A DNA stretch of 64,000 nt, taken from Glaciihabitans sp. (lineage in GTDB: Bacteria > Actinomycetota > Actinomycetes > Actinomycetales > Microbacteriaceae). The translations under genes were made by a program, and so were the position numbers. The stretch is taken from assembly GCA_025464095.1 (NCBI GenBank), contig JAODMF010000022.1, positions 1-64,000 on the forward strand, read 5' to 3'. Below, piece after piece: positions 54,355-62,392 of this stretch. The notes below the pieces were generated by a model. The model was not told the origin of the DNA, did no database searches, and saw only the letters and a list, made by a program, of their open reading frames with translations. The number at the start of each line of letters is the position of its first letter. The stretch's first letter is position 1.

Positions 54355-55410
54355 ATGACCAAGAACCTGAGCTGGCCGGCGATTCTCAGCACGCTCGTGG
54401 AGGGCTCGGACCTCTCGATCAGCGAAGCCACATGGGCCATGCAGCAGGTGATGGCGGGAGAAGCGACTTCCGCCCAGCTGGCCGGTCTCCTGGTGGCGCT
54501 GCGCATCAAGGGTGAGACAGTCGATGAGTTGGTCGGGTTTCGGGATGCCGCCCTTGGCAGTTCGCTTCCGCTGCCCATTGATCCCATGGCCCTCGACATC
54601 GTGGGCACCGGGGGAGACCCGTACGGGGCGGTGCTCAACATCTCGTCCGTGGCCTCGATCATCGCGGCAGCGGCCGGGGTACCGGTTGTCAAGCACGGCA
54701 ATCGCGGGGCGAGTTCGGCATCCGGAGCCTCGGATTTGCTGGGTGCACTCGGGGTGAACATCGACATCAGTGCCGAGCGCACCGCCGAGGTGTTCGGGGA
54801 GACGGGCATCACGTTCGCCTTCGCCGCGACATTCCACCCCGGCTTCCGCCATGCGGGTGCCACGCGCAGGGAACTCGGAATCTCGACCCTGTTCAACATC
54901 CTCGGCCCGCTGTCGAATCCGGCCCGGCCGGAGGCATCAGCCGTCGGTGTGGCGAACCTCGAGCGGGTGCCGCTCATGGTCGGTGTGTTCCAAAGTCGCG
55001 GCGCGACGGCGCTGGTCTATCGCGGCGACGACGGCATCGACAAGCTGACGACGACCGGGCACAGTCACGTCTGGGAGATTTCGCGCGGCTCGGTCACCGA
55101 ACACGACCTCGACCCGATCGACCTGGGCATCCCGCGAGCGCCCATCGAGGCGCTGCTGGGCAAGGACGCGACCTATAACGCGGAGGTCGCGCGAGGCGTC
55201 CTTGCCGGGGAGCGCGGACCTGTGCGTGACATCGTGCTGCTGAACGCTGCCGCGGGCCTCGTGTCGTTCGAGCTCGCCCAGGATGCCGACAAGCTGCGCG
55301 ATCCATTCCTCAGCCGGCTCGCGGCGAAGCTGCAGGTGGCGGCGGAGGCCGTCGATTCAGGTGCGGCAGCCCGCAAGCTCGATGAGTGGGTGGCGGCGAC
55401 CAATTCGTAG
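54355..55410 (+). CDS. trpD: Anthranilate phosphoribosyltransferase
   Basis: Second step of tryptophan synthesis, joining anthranilate and PRPP. 351 residues: DIVGTGGDPYGAVLNISSVA is the PRPP loop, VVKHGNRGASSASGASDLLG the anthranilate/PRPP site, and FHPGFRHAGATRRELGISTL the conserved central helix region. Other trp genes are not adjacent; isolated trpD beside ctaE is also seen in mycobacteria. Confidence 0.94.
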   Translation: MTKNLSWPAILSTLVEGSDLSISEATWAMQQVMAGEATSAQLAGLLVALRIKGETVDELVGFRDAALGSSLPLPIDPMALDIVGTGGDPYGAVLNISSVASIIAAAAGVPVVKHGNRGASSASGASDLLGALGVNIDISAERTAEVFGETGITFAFAATFHPGFRHAGATRRELGISTLFNILGPLSNPARPEASAVGVANLERVPLMVGVFQSRGATALVYRGDDGIDKLTTTGHSHVWEISRGSVTEHDLDPIDLGIPRAPIEALLGKDATYNAEVARGVLAGERGPVRDIVLLNAAAGLVSFELAQDADKLRDPFLSRLAAKLQVAAEAVDSGAAARKLDEWVAATNS

Positions 55411-55428
55411 GCTCGTGGCCCGCTCGCG

Positions 55429-56943
55429 CTATTCCACGTCCTCGTCGACCCAGTCGAAGGTCCTGGTGACCGCTTTCTTCCAGTTGCGCAACAGGCGATC
55501 TCTCTCGGAAGCATCCATCGACGGCTCCCAGCGCTTGTCCTCGCGCCAGTGGGAGCGCAGGTCGTCGAGATCCTTCCAGAAGCCGACCGCAAGGCCGGCG
55601 GCGTAGGCGGCGCCGAGCGCGGTGGTCTCCGTGACGACCGGTCGCACGACGGGAACCCCGAGGATATCGGCCTGAAACTGCATCAGCGCGTCGTTGGCGA
55701 CCATGCCGCCGTCCACCTTCAGTTCCTCCAGCTCCGCGCCGAAGTCTGCTGTCACGGCATCCAGCACGTCGCGCGTCTGGAAGCCGACCGCTTCGAGGGC
55801 TGCGCGCGCAATGTGGCCACGGTTCACGAAACGGGTGAGTCCGACGATCGCGCCACGCGCATCCGGACGCCAGTAGGGCGCGAACAGGCCGCTGAACGCG
55901 GGCACGAAATAGACGCCGCCGTTGTCGTCGACGCTGCGGGCGAGTGTCTCGATTTCTGCGGCCTCGGAGATAAGGCCGAGGTTGTCGCGCAGCCACTGCA
56001 CGAGGGAGCCGGTGACGGCGATCGAGCCCTCGAGGGCGTAGTGCGGTGGAGCATCGCCCAGGCGATATCCCACTGTGGTGAGGAGACCATTGGTCGAGTG
56101 GACGATGTCCTCGCCCGTGTTGACGATAAGAAAATTGCCGGTCCCGTAGGTGTTCTTCGATTCGCCGGCGTCGAAGGCGGCCTGTCCGAAAGTCGCAGCC
56201 TGCTGGTCGCCGAGGATGCCCGTGATCGGTACCTCGCGCAGCAGGCTCGACGACTCGATGCGGCCGAGCTCCTCGGAAGAGCTGCGGATCTCGGGCAGCA
56301 TCGACCGGGGCACGCGGAACGCGGCGAGGATGTCGTCGTCCCAGTCGAGAGTCTCCAGGTCCATGAACAGGGTGCGGGATGCGTTGGTGACGTCGGTGAC
56401 GTGCACGCCGCCGTCCGTGCCCCCGGTGAGGTTCCAGGTGACCCAGGTGTCGGTCGTGCCGAAGAGCAGTTCTCCGGCATCCGCCTTCTCGCGGGCGCCC
56501 TCGACATTTTCGAGTATCCAGGCGATCTTGGTGCCGGAGAAGTAGGTGGCGAGCGGCAGCCCGGTCTTCCTGGCAAAACGCGTGACACCACCATTCCGGG
56601 CCAGCGCATCGACCATCGGCTGCGTTCGGGTGTCCTGCCACACGATGGCGTTGTAGACGGGCCGCCCGGTCGCCTTTTCCCACACGACGGCGGTCTCGCG
56701 CTGGTTCGTGATGCCGACGGCCGCGATGTCGTGGCGGGTGAGGTCAGCCTTGGAGAGCGCGAGGCCGATCACCTCACGCGTGTTCTTCCAGATCTCAAGC
56801 GGATCGTGCTCTACCCAACCGGCGCGGGGGAAGATCTGGCGGTGCTCCTTCTGGCCGACGGCGACAATCGCCGCGTCATGGTCGAAGATGATCGCCCGCG
56901 TGCTCGTCGTACCCTGGTCGATCGCAACAACGTAGTTCGCCAC
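55429..56943 (-). CDS. glpK: Glycerol kinase
   Basis: Phosphorylates glycerol to sn-glycerol 3-phosphate. 504 residues of FGGY type: N-terminal [56 protein letters not shown], and C-terminal [20 protein letters not shown] with the ATP site. No glpF or glpD is adjacent. It begins at ATG 56943, divergent from the HPr gene, with a 65-base gap. Confidence 0.95.
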   Translation of the reverse strand: MANYVVAIDQGTTSTRAIIFDHDAAIVAVGQKEHRQIFPRAGWVEHDPLEIWKNTREVIGLALSKADLTRHDIAAVGITNQRETAVVWEKATGRPVYNAIVWQDTRTQPMVDALARNGGVTRFARKTGLPLATYFSGTKIAWILENVEGAREKADAGELLFGTTDTWVTWNLTGGTDGGVHVTDVTNASRTLFMDLETLDWDDDILAAFRVPRSMLPEIRSSSEELGRIESSSLLREVPITGILGDQQAATFGQAAFDAGESKNTYGTGNFLIVNTGEDIVHSTNGLLTTVGYRLGDAPPHYALEGSIAVTGSLVQWLRDNLGLISEAAEIETLARSVDDNGGVYFVPAFSGLFAPYWRPDARGAIVGLTRFVNRGHIARAALEAVGFQTRDVLDAVTADFGAELEELKVDGGMVANDALMQFQADILGVPVVRPVVTETTALGAAYAAGLAVGFWKDLDDLRSHWREDKRWEPSMDASERDRLLRNWKKAVTRTFDWVDEDVE

Positions 56944-57008
56944 GAAGCCAGACTACGAGCAGACGCACGATTCGCGCGGCAGTCGAGCCGCACGACATGA
57001 TGGAACGG

Positions 57009-57269
57009 ATGACTACCGCCTCCGCGACCGCGATCCTCGTGAACGAGGAGGGGCTGCACGTGCGCCCCGCCGCCGAATTCGTCGCGCTGGCGAATTCGTT
57101 CGAGAGCGCGATCACCGCGAACGGTGCCAACGGCAAGGGAGTGCTCAGCCTCATGGCCCTCGGCCTGCCGGTCGGCAGCGCAGTGACGGTAGCGGCGGAA
57201 GGTCCCGACGCGGATGCGGCCGTCGCGGCGCTCACGGCACTCATCGAGGCCGGGTTTCCGGATCGCTAG
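57009..57269 (+). CDS. ptsH: Phosphocarrier protein HPr
   Basis: Carries phosphate in the sugar phosphotransferase system. 86 residues: NEEGLHVRPAAEFV contains the phosphorylatable His, and KGVLSLMALGLPVG contains the regulatory serine region. Enzyme I and sugar permeases are not in the window. In-frame ATGs at 56997 and 57000 would add four or three residues; ATG at 57009 gives the usual HPr start. Confidence 0.9.
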   Translation: MTTASATAILVNEEGLHVRPAAEFVALANSFESAITANGANGKGVLSLMALGLPVGSAVTVAAEGPDADAAVAALTALIEAGFPDR

Positions 57270-57302
57270 GCCGATCGTCGCTTCGGGCTGAACCGGGTCC
57301 CG

Positions 57303-57911
57303 TCAGGCCGCGTCGCTGTCGGCGTTCGCGGCCCGCGCGGCAATCAGGGCCGACGACCACCAGTGCAGGTCGGTGAGCAGCACGTCCAGGCGCGGCTCCA
57401 GGCTGGCAAAGATGTCGACGGCAGCAGCGGGATCCTGCCGGATCGCAATCATCTGCAGGCCCAGCAGGTGCACCGAGGGCCGCACCGAGACCATCTCGAG
57501 CTCGGACGTAACCTGGCGCAGCTGCTCGATCGCGCGGCTCGCGCCGACGCTCCCGTAACCGAGGAAAGCGACCGGTTTGCGATTGAACTCGACGAAGAAG
57601 TGGTCGAGGAGATTCTTCAGTGCGGCGGAGTAGCCGTGGTTGTACTCGTTGGTGATGAGAAGGAACCCGTCTGCGGCGTCGAGGATGGGGCCGATGCGGC
57701 GCTCCTCCGCCGTGGTGTAGTTGCGCGGAGACATGGCCGGCGACAAGGGCAGGTCATAGAAGGGCATGGGGTGGTCGCGCAGGTCCAGCACCTCGAATTC
57801 GAAGTCGGTGCGGTGGCGGGTGCGTTCCAGTAGCCAGCGGAGGGGGACATCCGCGAACCGGGTGGTTCGGGTGCTTGCAACGACGATGAGGATGCGCGGA
57901 ACGGTTGTCAT
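57303..57911 (-). CDS. NADPH-dependent FMN reductase family protein
   Basis: 202 residues with a flavodoxin-like fold: RILIVVASTRTTRFADVPLR binds the FMN phosphate, ADGFLLITNEYNHGYSAALK is the family signature and FLGYGSVGASRAIEQLRQV the third flavin loop. Likely reduces quinones, azo dyes or flavin with NAD(P)H; substrate unknown. It begins with ATG at 57911 and is convergent with the HPr gene. Confidence 0.9.
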   Translation of the reverse strand: MTTVPRILIVVASTRTTRFADVPLRWLLERTRHRTDFEFEVLDLRDHPMPFYDLPLSPAMSPRNYTTAEERRIGPILDAADGFLLITNEYNHGYSAALKNLLDHFFVEFNRKPVAFLGYGSVGASRAIEQLRQVTSELEMVSVRPSVHLLGLQMIAIRQDPAAAVDIFASLEPRLDVLLTDLHWWSSALIAARAANADSDAA

Positions 57912-57956
57912 GTCAACTAAGTTACCCTTTGCCCGGAGAGGCCGGTGCCACGCGGC

Positions 57957-58433
57957 CTAGCCCAGGGTTTTCGCCCAGACGACCCGGCGTTCGCTTGCTT
58001 CGCCGCTCGGCTTCATGTCGACCAGTGCGATTTGGGATAGCCGCAGGATGTCGCCCGGATTCGATCGCCGACGCCGAGTCGCTGTGACATGCGGGCGATA
58101 CCCGTCGCCGATGAACTGTGGGTCGTCGAACACCGCGCCAAGGGCCGCGACGCCCGCGAGAGAGGCACGATGCAGCGTGTCGAGCGGGGGCGACGGGGTG
58201 ACGAGCGCGACCCTGACGGTGCCGAAGGAGCCGAACATGGCATCCTCACCGACCACCGCCGCGATGGGGGCCTGTCCCACCGTCGCGAAATCGATGGCTG
58301 CGCCGACCGCCTGAGGGGACAGCTCGGTCTCAAAGGTCGGAACGATAGTGACGTGCAGGGGCCAGGAGCTCACGCTGAAACCATCGCCGACGGCCAGCGG
58401 CTCGAGCGGCAGCACGGTGACGTAGCGGGTCAT
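57957..58433 (-). CDS. 2H phosphoesterase / 2'-5' RNA ligase-like protein
   Basis: 158 residues with two HxT motifs, PLHVT (His27, Thr29) and RPHVT (His115, Thr117), the defining catalytic pair of the 2H superfamily. Members open cyclic phosphates or process RNA ends; the in vivo substrate is unknown. ATG at 58433; the upstream region shares a short divergent gap with the DUF2236 gene. Confidence 0.82.
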   Translation of the reverse strand: MTRYVTVLPLEPLAVGDGFSVSSWPLHVTIVPTFETELSPQAVGAAIDFATVGQAPIAAVVGEDAMFGSFGTVRVALVTPSPPLDTLHRASLAGVAALGAVFDDPQFIGDGYRPHVTATRRRRSNPGDILRLSQIALVDMKPSGEASERRVVWAKTLG

Positions 58434-58501
58434 CCCTCGAGCGTACGGTCCGACGTCGCGACGCCGGGCTCGCTCGCAGCGAATCGGCGCACAATAGGGG
58501 A

Positions 58502-59401
58502 GTGGACCAACCCCGGCGCATCGGCCCTCTCGGCAGGTACCTCGTGCGCGGGCTGGCGGGCCCACGTCCGCGACCCGAGTGGACTGTCGCGCTCGAGCAG
58601 GGCGACGACGAAGGATTCTTCGGGCCGGGCAGCGCCGTCTGGGCGGTGAATGGCGCCCTGCCGGCGATGGTCGCGGGCATCCGCGCACTGTTACTACAGA
58701 CGCTGCATCCCGGCGCCATGGCGGGTGTGCACGACTGGTCGCGCTACCGGCAGGATCCGATGGGGCGCCTCGATGGCACCGTGCGCTGGGTGATGACCAC
58801 GTCATTCGGCGACCGCGCCGCGGCGACCGGCGCCTCGGCCTTCGTCAGTCGGCTGCACGAGCACGTCACGGGCAGCTATGTCGATGCCGACGGCTCGGAC
58901 CAGGACTATTCCGCGAATGACGCCGAACTCCTGCGCTGGGTGCACGACGCATTCACCGAAGCCTTCCTCGGCGCGCACCTGCTGTGGGGCGGCGAAATTC
59001 CCGGGGGACCGGACCAGTACGTGGGGGAGTGGGCCCGCGCGGCCGAGCTGATGGGCGTCGAGAACGCGCCGACATCCGTTGCCGAGCTGGATGCCCAGAT
59101 GCTCGCCTTCACCGCGCACGCGAAGCCGGATGAGCGGGTCGTTGAGGCCGTGCGGTTCCTGCGCCGGCCGCCGCTGCCGAAACAACTCCGGCTCGGCTAC
59201 CGGGTCCTATTCGCGGGCGCCGCCGCATCCCTGCCTCGTCCGTATCGGCGACTGCTCGGCCTGCGCCGTCCCTGGTGGCCAGCCATCACCGCGACCCGGC
59301 TGCTGCTCGGTGTCGTCAGCACGTCTCTGGGCACCGAGACTCCGAGTGAAACGGCAGCACGGAGACGGATCTCGCGCCTGCACGCCTCACAGGCCATGTA
59401 G
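58502..59401 (+). CDS. DUF2236 / MpaB-like oxygenase family protein
   Basis: 299 residues. FGPGSAVWAVNGALPAMVAG, LLLQTLHPGAMAGVHDWSRY, MGRLDGTVRWVMTTSFGD and the later HDAFTEAFLGAHLLWGG are characteristic of DUF2236, a heme-binding oxygenase-like family that includes latex-clearing and mycotoxin-modifying enzymes. The likely heme His is in one of these motifs. Substrate unknown. GTG at 58502 follows CACAAT by six bases and AGGGG immediately upstream. Confidence 0.85.
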   Translation: MDQPRRIGPLGRYLVRGLAGPRPRPEWTVALEQGDDEGFFGPGSAVWAVNGALPAMVAGIRALLLQTLHPGAMAGVHDWSRYRQDPMGRLDGTVRWVMTTSFGDRAAATGASAFVSRLHEHVTGSYVDADGSDQDYSANDAELLRWVHDAFTEAFLGAHLLWGGEIPGGPDQYVGEWARAAELMGVENAPTSVAELDAQMLAFTAHAKPDERVVEAVRFLRRPPLPKQLRLGYRVLFAGAAASLPRPYRRLLGLRRPWWPAITATRLLLGVVSTSLGTETPSETAARRRISRLHASQAM

Positions 59402-59428
59402 TCGGTTGCGCGCGGTCGCCGACAGGAT

Positions 59429-59806
59429 TCACGCCTCGTCGACGTAGTACCAGCGCTTGTTCTCACGCACGAACAGGCTGTTCTCCCGCTGCTCGGCGGA
59501 CCCGGCGGCGGTGCGGTAGCGCGCACGGAATGCCACAGTTCCGGTGGTATCGAGCATGCTGCCGCCGGTGCGGCCGAGAATCTCGAGGCTCACCCAGTGC
59601 CGGTCTGCGTCCAGAACGAGATCGGCCGGGCGAGTGCTCGGATGCCAGCTCGCGAGCAGGTAGGACGCATCGCCGAGTGCGAATGCCGAGAACCGCGATC
59701 GCATCAGGCGCTCCGCGGTCGGTGCGAGAGCCGTGCCGCTGTGGATCGGTCCGCAGCATTCGTCGTAGGTAAGTCCCGACGAGCAGGGGCAGCGAGTCGT
59801 GGGCAT
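59429..59806 (-). CDS. YchJ-like SEC-C motif protein (UPF0225)
   Basis: 125 residues: N-terminal zinc motif CPCSSGLTYDECCGP and the NTF2-like region RLMRSRFSAFALGDASYLLA, the features of YchJ/UPF0225. Function is unknown. ATG at 59806 gives MPTTRCPCS. It is divergent from the alpha/beta hydrolase and convergent with the DUF2236 gene. Confidence 0.9.
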   Translation of the reverse strand: MPTTRCPCSSGLTYDECCGPIHSGTALAPTAERLMRSRFSAFALGDASYLLASWHPSTRPADLVLDADRHWVSLEILGRTGGSMLDTTGTVAFRARYRTAAGSAEQRENSLFVRENKRWYYVDEA

Positions 59807-59882
59807 GTCCTCGATGTTAGGCGAGCACTTCGCGAGCGGCGAGAAGGTCGCCAACATATGTAGACACCGTAAACATTCTGGA

Positions 59883-59888
59883 TAGACT
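59883..59888 (+). promoter_or_regulatory. -10 box of the alpha/beta hydrolase, leaderless
   Basis: TAGACT ends seven bases before the ATG at 59896, with no ribosome site. ATGT/ACAT arms flank the segment just upstream and could be a weak operator. Confidence 0.5.
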
Positions 59889-59895
59889 GCGTGCC

Positions 59896-60693
59896 ATGAC
59901 CGAATTCGTGACAACAATTGCGGGTGACAGCGTCGGATACGACCGGCTCGGAACCGGTCCGACCCTGATTTTTGTTGCGGGAGCCGGACCGCACCGGGGG
60001 AGCGACCCCCTGACCAGCGCGACGGCGGCGCTGGTCGCCGAGCATGGCATCACGCCCGTGGTTTATGACCGCCTTGGGCGAGGAGAGAGCCAGGTCGAGG
60101 GAACGATCGACCTGGCGCGCGAACTGGCGGCGATCCGCGCGTTGATCGAGGCGACCGGTGGCAGCGCGGTGCTGTGCGGGCACTCCTCCGGCGGCACGAT
60201 TGCGCTCGCGGCGGCCGCATCCGGTTTGCCGGTGACGGGCCTTGTTCTTTGGGAGGCACCCATCGGCGGAATCTCCGGGGGAGCAGGGGCGTGGGCGGAA
60301 GAGGTTGCGCGACTCACCGCGGCCGGAGATTTCGATGGCGCGCAGTCGTACTACATGAAAGACATGCCGCCGGAGTGGCTGGAGGGGGCTAGGAATTCGC
60401 CCATCTGGCCATCGATGCTGGCGCAGGTGCCCAGCCTCGGCCCGGACGCCGATTCGCTGGCGTGGGCCGAGTCGGCATCGTTGGCGGAGCTGCTGGCCGA
60501 TGTGCGCATACCTGTCGAGGTGCTCTACGGCGCCGAGGCGATGCCCATCATGCGGCAGGCGGCGGACCGGATCGTGGCCGCGGTGCCGGGAGCGACGCAG
60601 AAGTCGCTCGCGGGGCAGAATCACGCTTGGGAAGCCTCGGCGATGGCGGACGAACTCGTCAGGTTCGTCGCGGACGCCACCCCAGCGGGCTAG
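59896..60693 (+). CDS. Alpha/beta hydrolase
   Basis: 265 residues: an oxyanion-hole region at FVAGAGPHRGS, nucleophile elbow GHSSGG with Ser97, an acid Asp or Glu near LYGAEAMPIM, and the C-terminal NHAWEAS supplying His. Substrate is unknown. It starts at an ATG with a leaderless-type promoter. Confidence 0.88.
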   Translation: MTEFVTTIAGDSVGYDRLGTGPTLIFVAGAGPHRGSDPLTSATAALVAEHGITPVVYDRLGRGESQVEGTIDLARELAAIRALIEATGGSAVLCGHSSGGTIALAAAASGLPVTGLVLWEAPIGGISGGAGAWAEEVARLTAAGDFDGAQSYYMKDMPPEWLEGARNSPIWPSMLAQVPSLGPDADSLAWAESASLAELLADVRIPVEVLYGAEAMPIMRQAADRIVAAVPGATQKSLAGQNHAWEASAMADELVRFVADATPAG

Positions 60694-60735
60694 TGGGAGG
60701 TGGCTGCCCGCGCTCAGCGAGGTCCTGGAAGTGGT

Positions 60736-61077
60736 TCATCGCAGCACCTCGACCAGGAGGGCGCCGATGGCGAGCAACAGGAAGATCGCCGGGCTGGAGA
60801 TGCTGCGGAAAGCGCGGCTTCTCAGGTGGATGATGACCGCGACGACGAAGAAGAGCACCAGGCCAATTGCTGCCGCGATACCGATGGCCCTCCACCCCAG
60901 CAGTCCTAGGAGCAAGCCTGCCGCGCCGGCCAGTTGCAGCACAGCCGCCAGGGGAAGCACCGACGGGCGCACCTGTACCTCTCCGAAGTTCGCGATGACG
61001 AACTTCGCATGCGCGAGAGTGGCGATGGATATGAAGCCATTGGCTGCGATTACGACGATGGTGATGATGACGTACAT
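60736..61077 (-). CDS. DoxX-like membrane protein
   Basis: 113 residues with four membrane helices (about 2-25, 40-62, 66-84, 92-112), including FISIATLAHAKFVIANFGEV and LPLAAVLQLAGAAGLLLGLL, typical of DoxX-like/DUF families. Likely in redox or detoxification at the membrane. It is divergent from an ECF41 sigma gene and has a matching promoter, so it is the probable target of that sigma factor. Confidence 0.85.
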   Translation of the reverse strand: MYVIITIVVIAANGFISIATLAHAKFVIANFGEVQVRPSVLPLAAVLQLAGAAGLLLGLLGWRAIGIAAAIGLVLFFVVAVIIHLRSRAFRSISSPAIFLLLAIGALLVEVLR

Positions 61078-61124
61078 GACGTTGGTCTCGATTCCTCAGG
61101 AGGCATTGGTGCCCCTGATTCCAC

Positions 61125-61151
61125 GACGACATAGCCGAACCGAATGTGAGG
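61125..61151 (-). promoter_or_regulatory. ECF41-type promoter of the DoxX-like gene
   Basis: On the minus strand, CCTCACA (61145-61151), 16 bases, then CGTC (61125-61128). ECF41 promoters are described as TGTCACA-N16/17-CGTC; spacing and -10 match exactly and the TCACA part of the -35 agrees. Confidence 0.7.
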
Positions 61152-61174
61152 TCGCGCAGCCGAGTGCGGTGCCG

Positions 61175-61201
61175 CCTCACGTTCCTGGGCGACGATTCGT
61201 C
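61175..61201 (+). promoter_or_regulatory. ECF41-type promoter of the sigma factor gene
   Basis: CCTCACG (61175-61181), exactly 16 bases, then CGTC (61198-61201). The same layout as the promoter on the other strand; the two -35 boxes are also arms of an inverted repeat (AATGTGAGG / CCTCACGTT). GAGGAG lies between here and the GTG at 61240. Confidence 0.7.
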
Positions 61202-61239
61202 TTCTCTATGAACAGAACCTGTCGAGAGGAGAACGGCAA

Positions 61240-62124
61240 GTGACATCCGTCGCTATGGATCGCGGGCTACTGATGAATGTCGCGTATCGTCTGCTCGGCT
61301 CGGTATCCGAGGCAGAGGATGCGGTGCAGGAGGCGTTTTTTCGCTGGTACGCGTTGCCGGATGAGGGCCGGTCTGCCATCGTCTCGTCCACCGGCTGGCT
61401 CGTCACGGTGACGACCAGGATCTGCCTGGACATGCTCGGTTCGGCCCGGTCACGGCGCGAAGCGTACGTCGGGGAATGGCTGCCGGAACCCGTCTCGGCA
61501 GAGGCGCAATGGACCAGCCACGTACCCGATCGCTCAGCGGACCCCGCGGATCGCGTCTCGTTGGACGAATCGTTGAGCACGGCCCTCCTCGTCGTCTTCG
61601 AGTCAATGACTCCCGCCGAACGGGTAGCGTTCGTTCTGCACGACGTCTTCCGGTACACCTTCGCCGAGATCGGCGAGATCGTGGGACGTTCCCCGGCGGC
61701 CTGCCGGCAGCTCGCGTCGTCCGCTCGTCGCCGCGTCCGCAAGACCCGCGAAGACCAGATCTCGACTCGAGAGCACGCGCGAATCGTGTCCACCTTCAAG
61801 GAAGCGCTGGAGACGGGCGATCTGGAGGCCCTCATCCGCATCCTCGATCCGGATTCCACCGCCGTCCCCGACGGGGGCGGCGTGGTGGCGGCGGCCATCG
61901 AACCGATCGAAGGAGCAGAGAGAATTGCCCGGTATCTGCTCGACCTGTACAGCCGACAGAGCGACCTGGCCTTCCACCTCACAACCGTGAATGGCCGCCC
62001 CGGGCTGGTCGGCCGCAATCACGCGGGAGACGTGTTGGCTGTCGCATCGATCGCAATCTCACAGGGCCGTATTTCCCAGCTCTGGGTAACGCGCAACCCC
62101 GAAAAGCTGGGCAGCTGGCGCTGA
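61240..62124 (+). CDS. ECF41-family sigma factor (SigJ-like)
   Basis: 294 residues. Sigma-2 region MDRGLLMNVAYRLLGSVSEA with EDAVQEAFFRWY, sigma-4 region TPAERVAFVLHDVFRYTFAEIGEI and RSPAACRQLASSARRRVR, then a C-terminal SnoaL/NTF2-like extension of about 100 residues, from STREHARIVSTFKEAL onward, that regulates activity in place of an anti-sigma factor in the ECF41 family. ECF41 genes typically sit beside DoxX or COE-type enzymes, here the divergent DoxX-like gene. GTG at 61240 follows AGAGGAGAACGG. Confidence 0.9.
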   Translation: MTSVAMDRGLLMNVAYRLLGSVSEAEDAVQEAFFRWYALPDEGRSAIVSSTGWLVTVTTRICLDMLGSARSRREAYVGEWLPEPVSAEAQWTSHVPDRSADPADRVSLDESLSTALLVVFESMTPAERVAFVLHDVFRYTFAEIGEIVGRSPAACRQLASSARRRVRKTREDQISTREHARIVSTFKEALETGDLEALIRILDPDSTAVPDGGGVVAAAIEPIEGAERIARYLLDLYSRQSDLAFHLTTVNGRPGLVGRNHAGDVLAVASIAISQGRISQLWVTRNPEKLGSWR

Positions 62125-62183
62125 CTCGCCAAGTCATCGCTCGAGCCGGCCTGTCGGCCGAGCGCGCTCATCCCGCGTGAGTC

Positions 62184-62217
62184 TAGGATGCTGATCGTGA
62201 ATCTCCGCAAGTCTTAG
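62184..62217 (+). other. Leaderless micro-ORF with its own -10 box upstream of the MFS exporter
   Basis: TAGGAT (62184-62189), seven bases, then GTG-AAT-CTC-CGC-AAG-TCT-TAG (62197-62217), a 6-residue frame MNLRKS. The layout is identical to the leaderless genes in this window. It lies 176 bases before the MFS start. Downstream are two GC-rich dyads, CTGCCC/GGGCGCAG (62245-62264) and GGGCGCGCCC (62353-62362). It may be a translated leader peptide or chance. Confidence 0.35.
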
Positions 62218-62392
62218 CGTCTGAGCTTGATGCAGCGGAGGGGTCTGCCCATTTTCGGGCGCAGAATCCTGCTGGCGAATGGTCATCGACCTCGCTCCAA
62301 GCCGTCGCCTATCAAGCGCGACGCCCGACTGCATCCCTCACCGCCAAATTTCGGGCGCGCCCTGGGTGCGCAAAGTTAACAGGGATTCTCAG

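Noticed and set aside
54290..54355. Tryptophan attenuator or T-box before trpD
   Set aside because: The -10 box lies seven bases before the start codon, leaving no leader for an attenuator.
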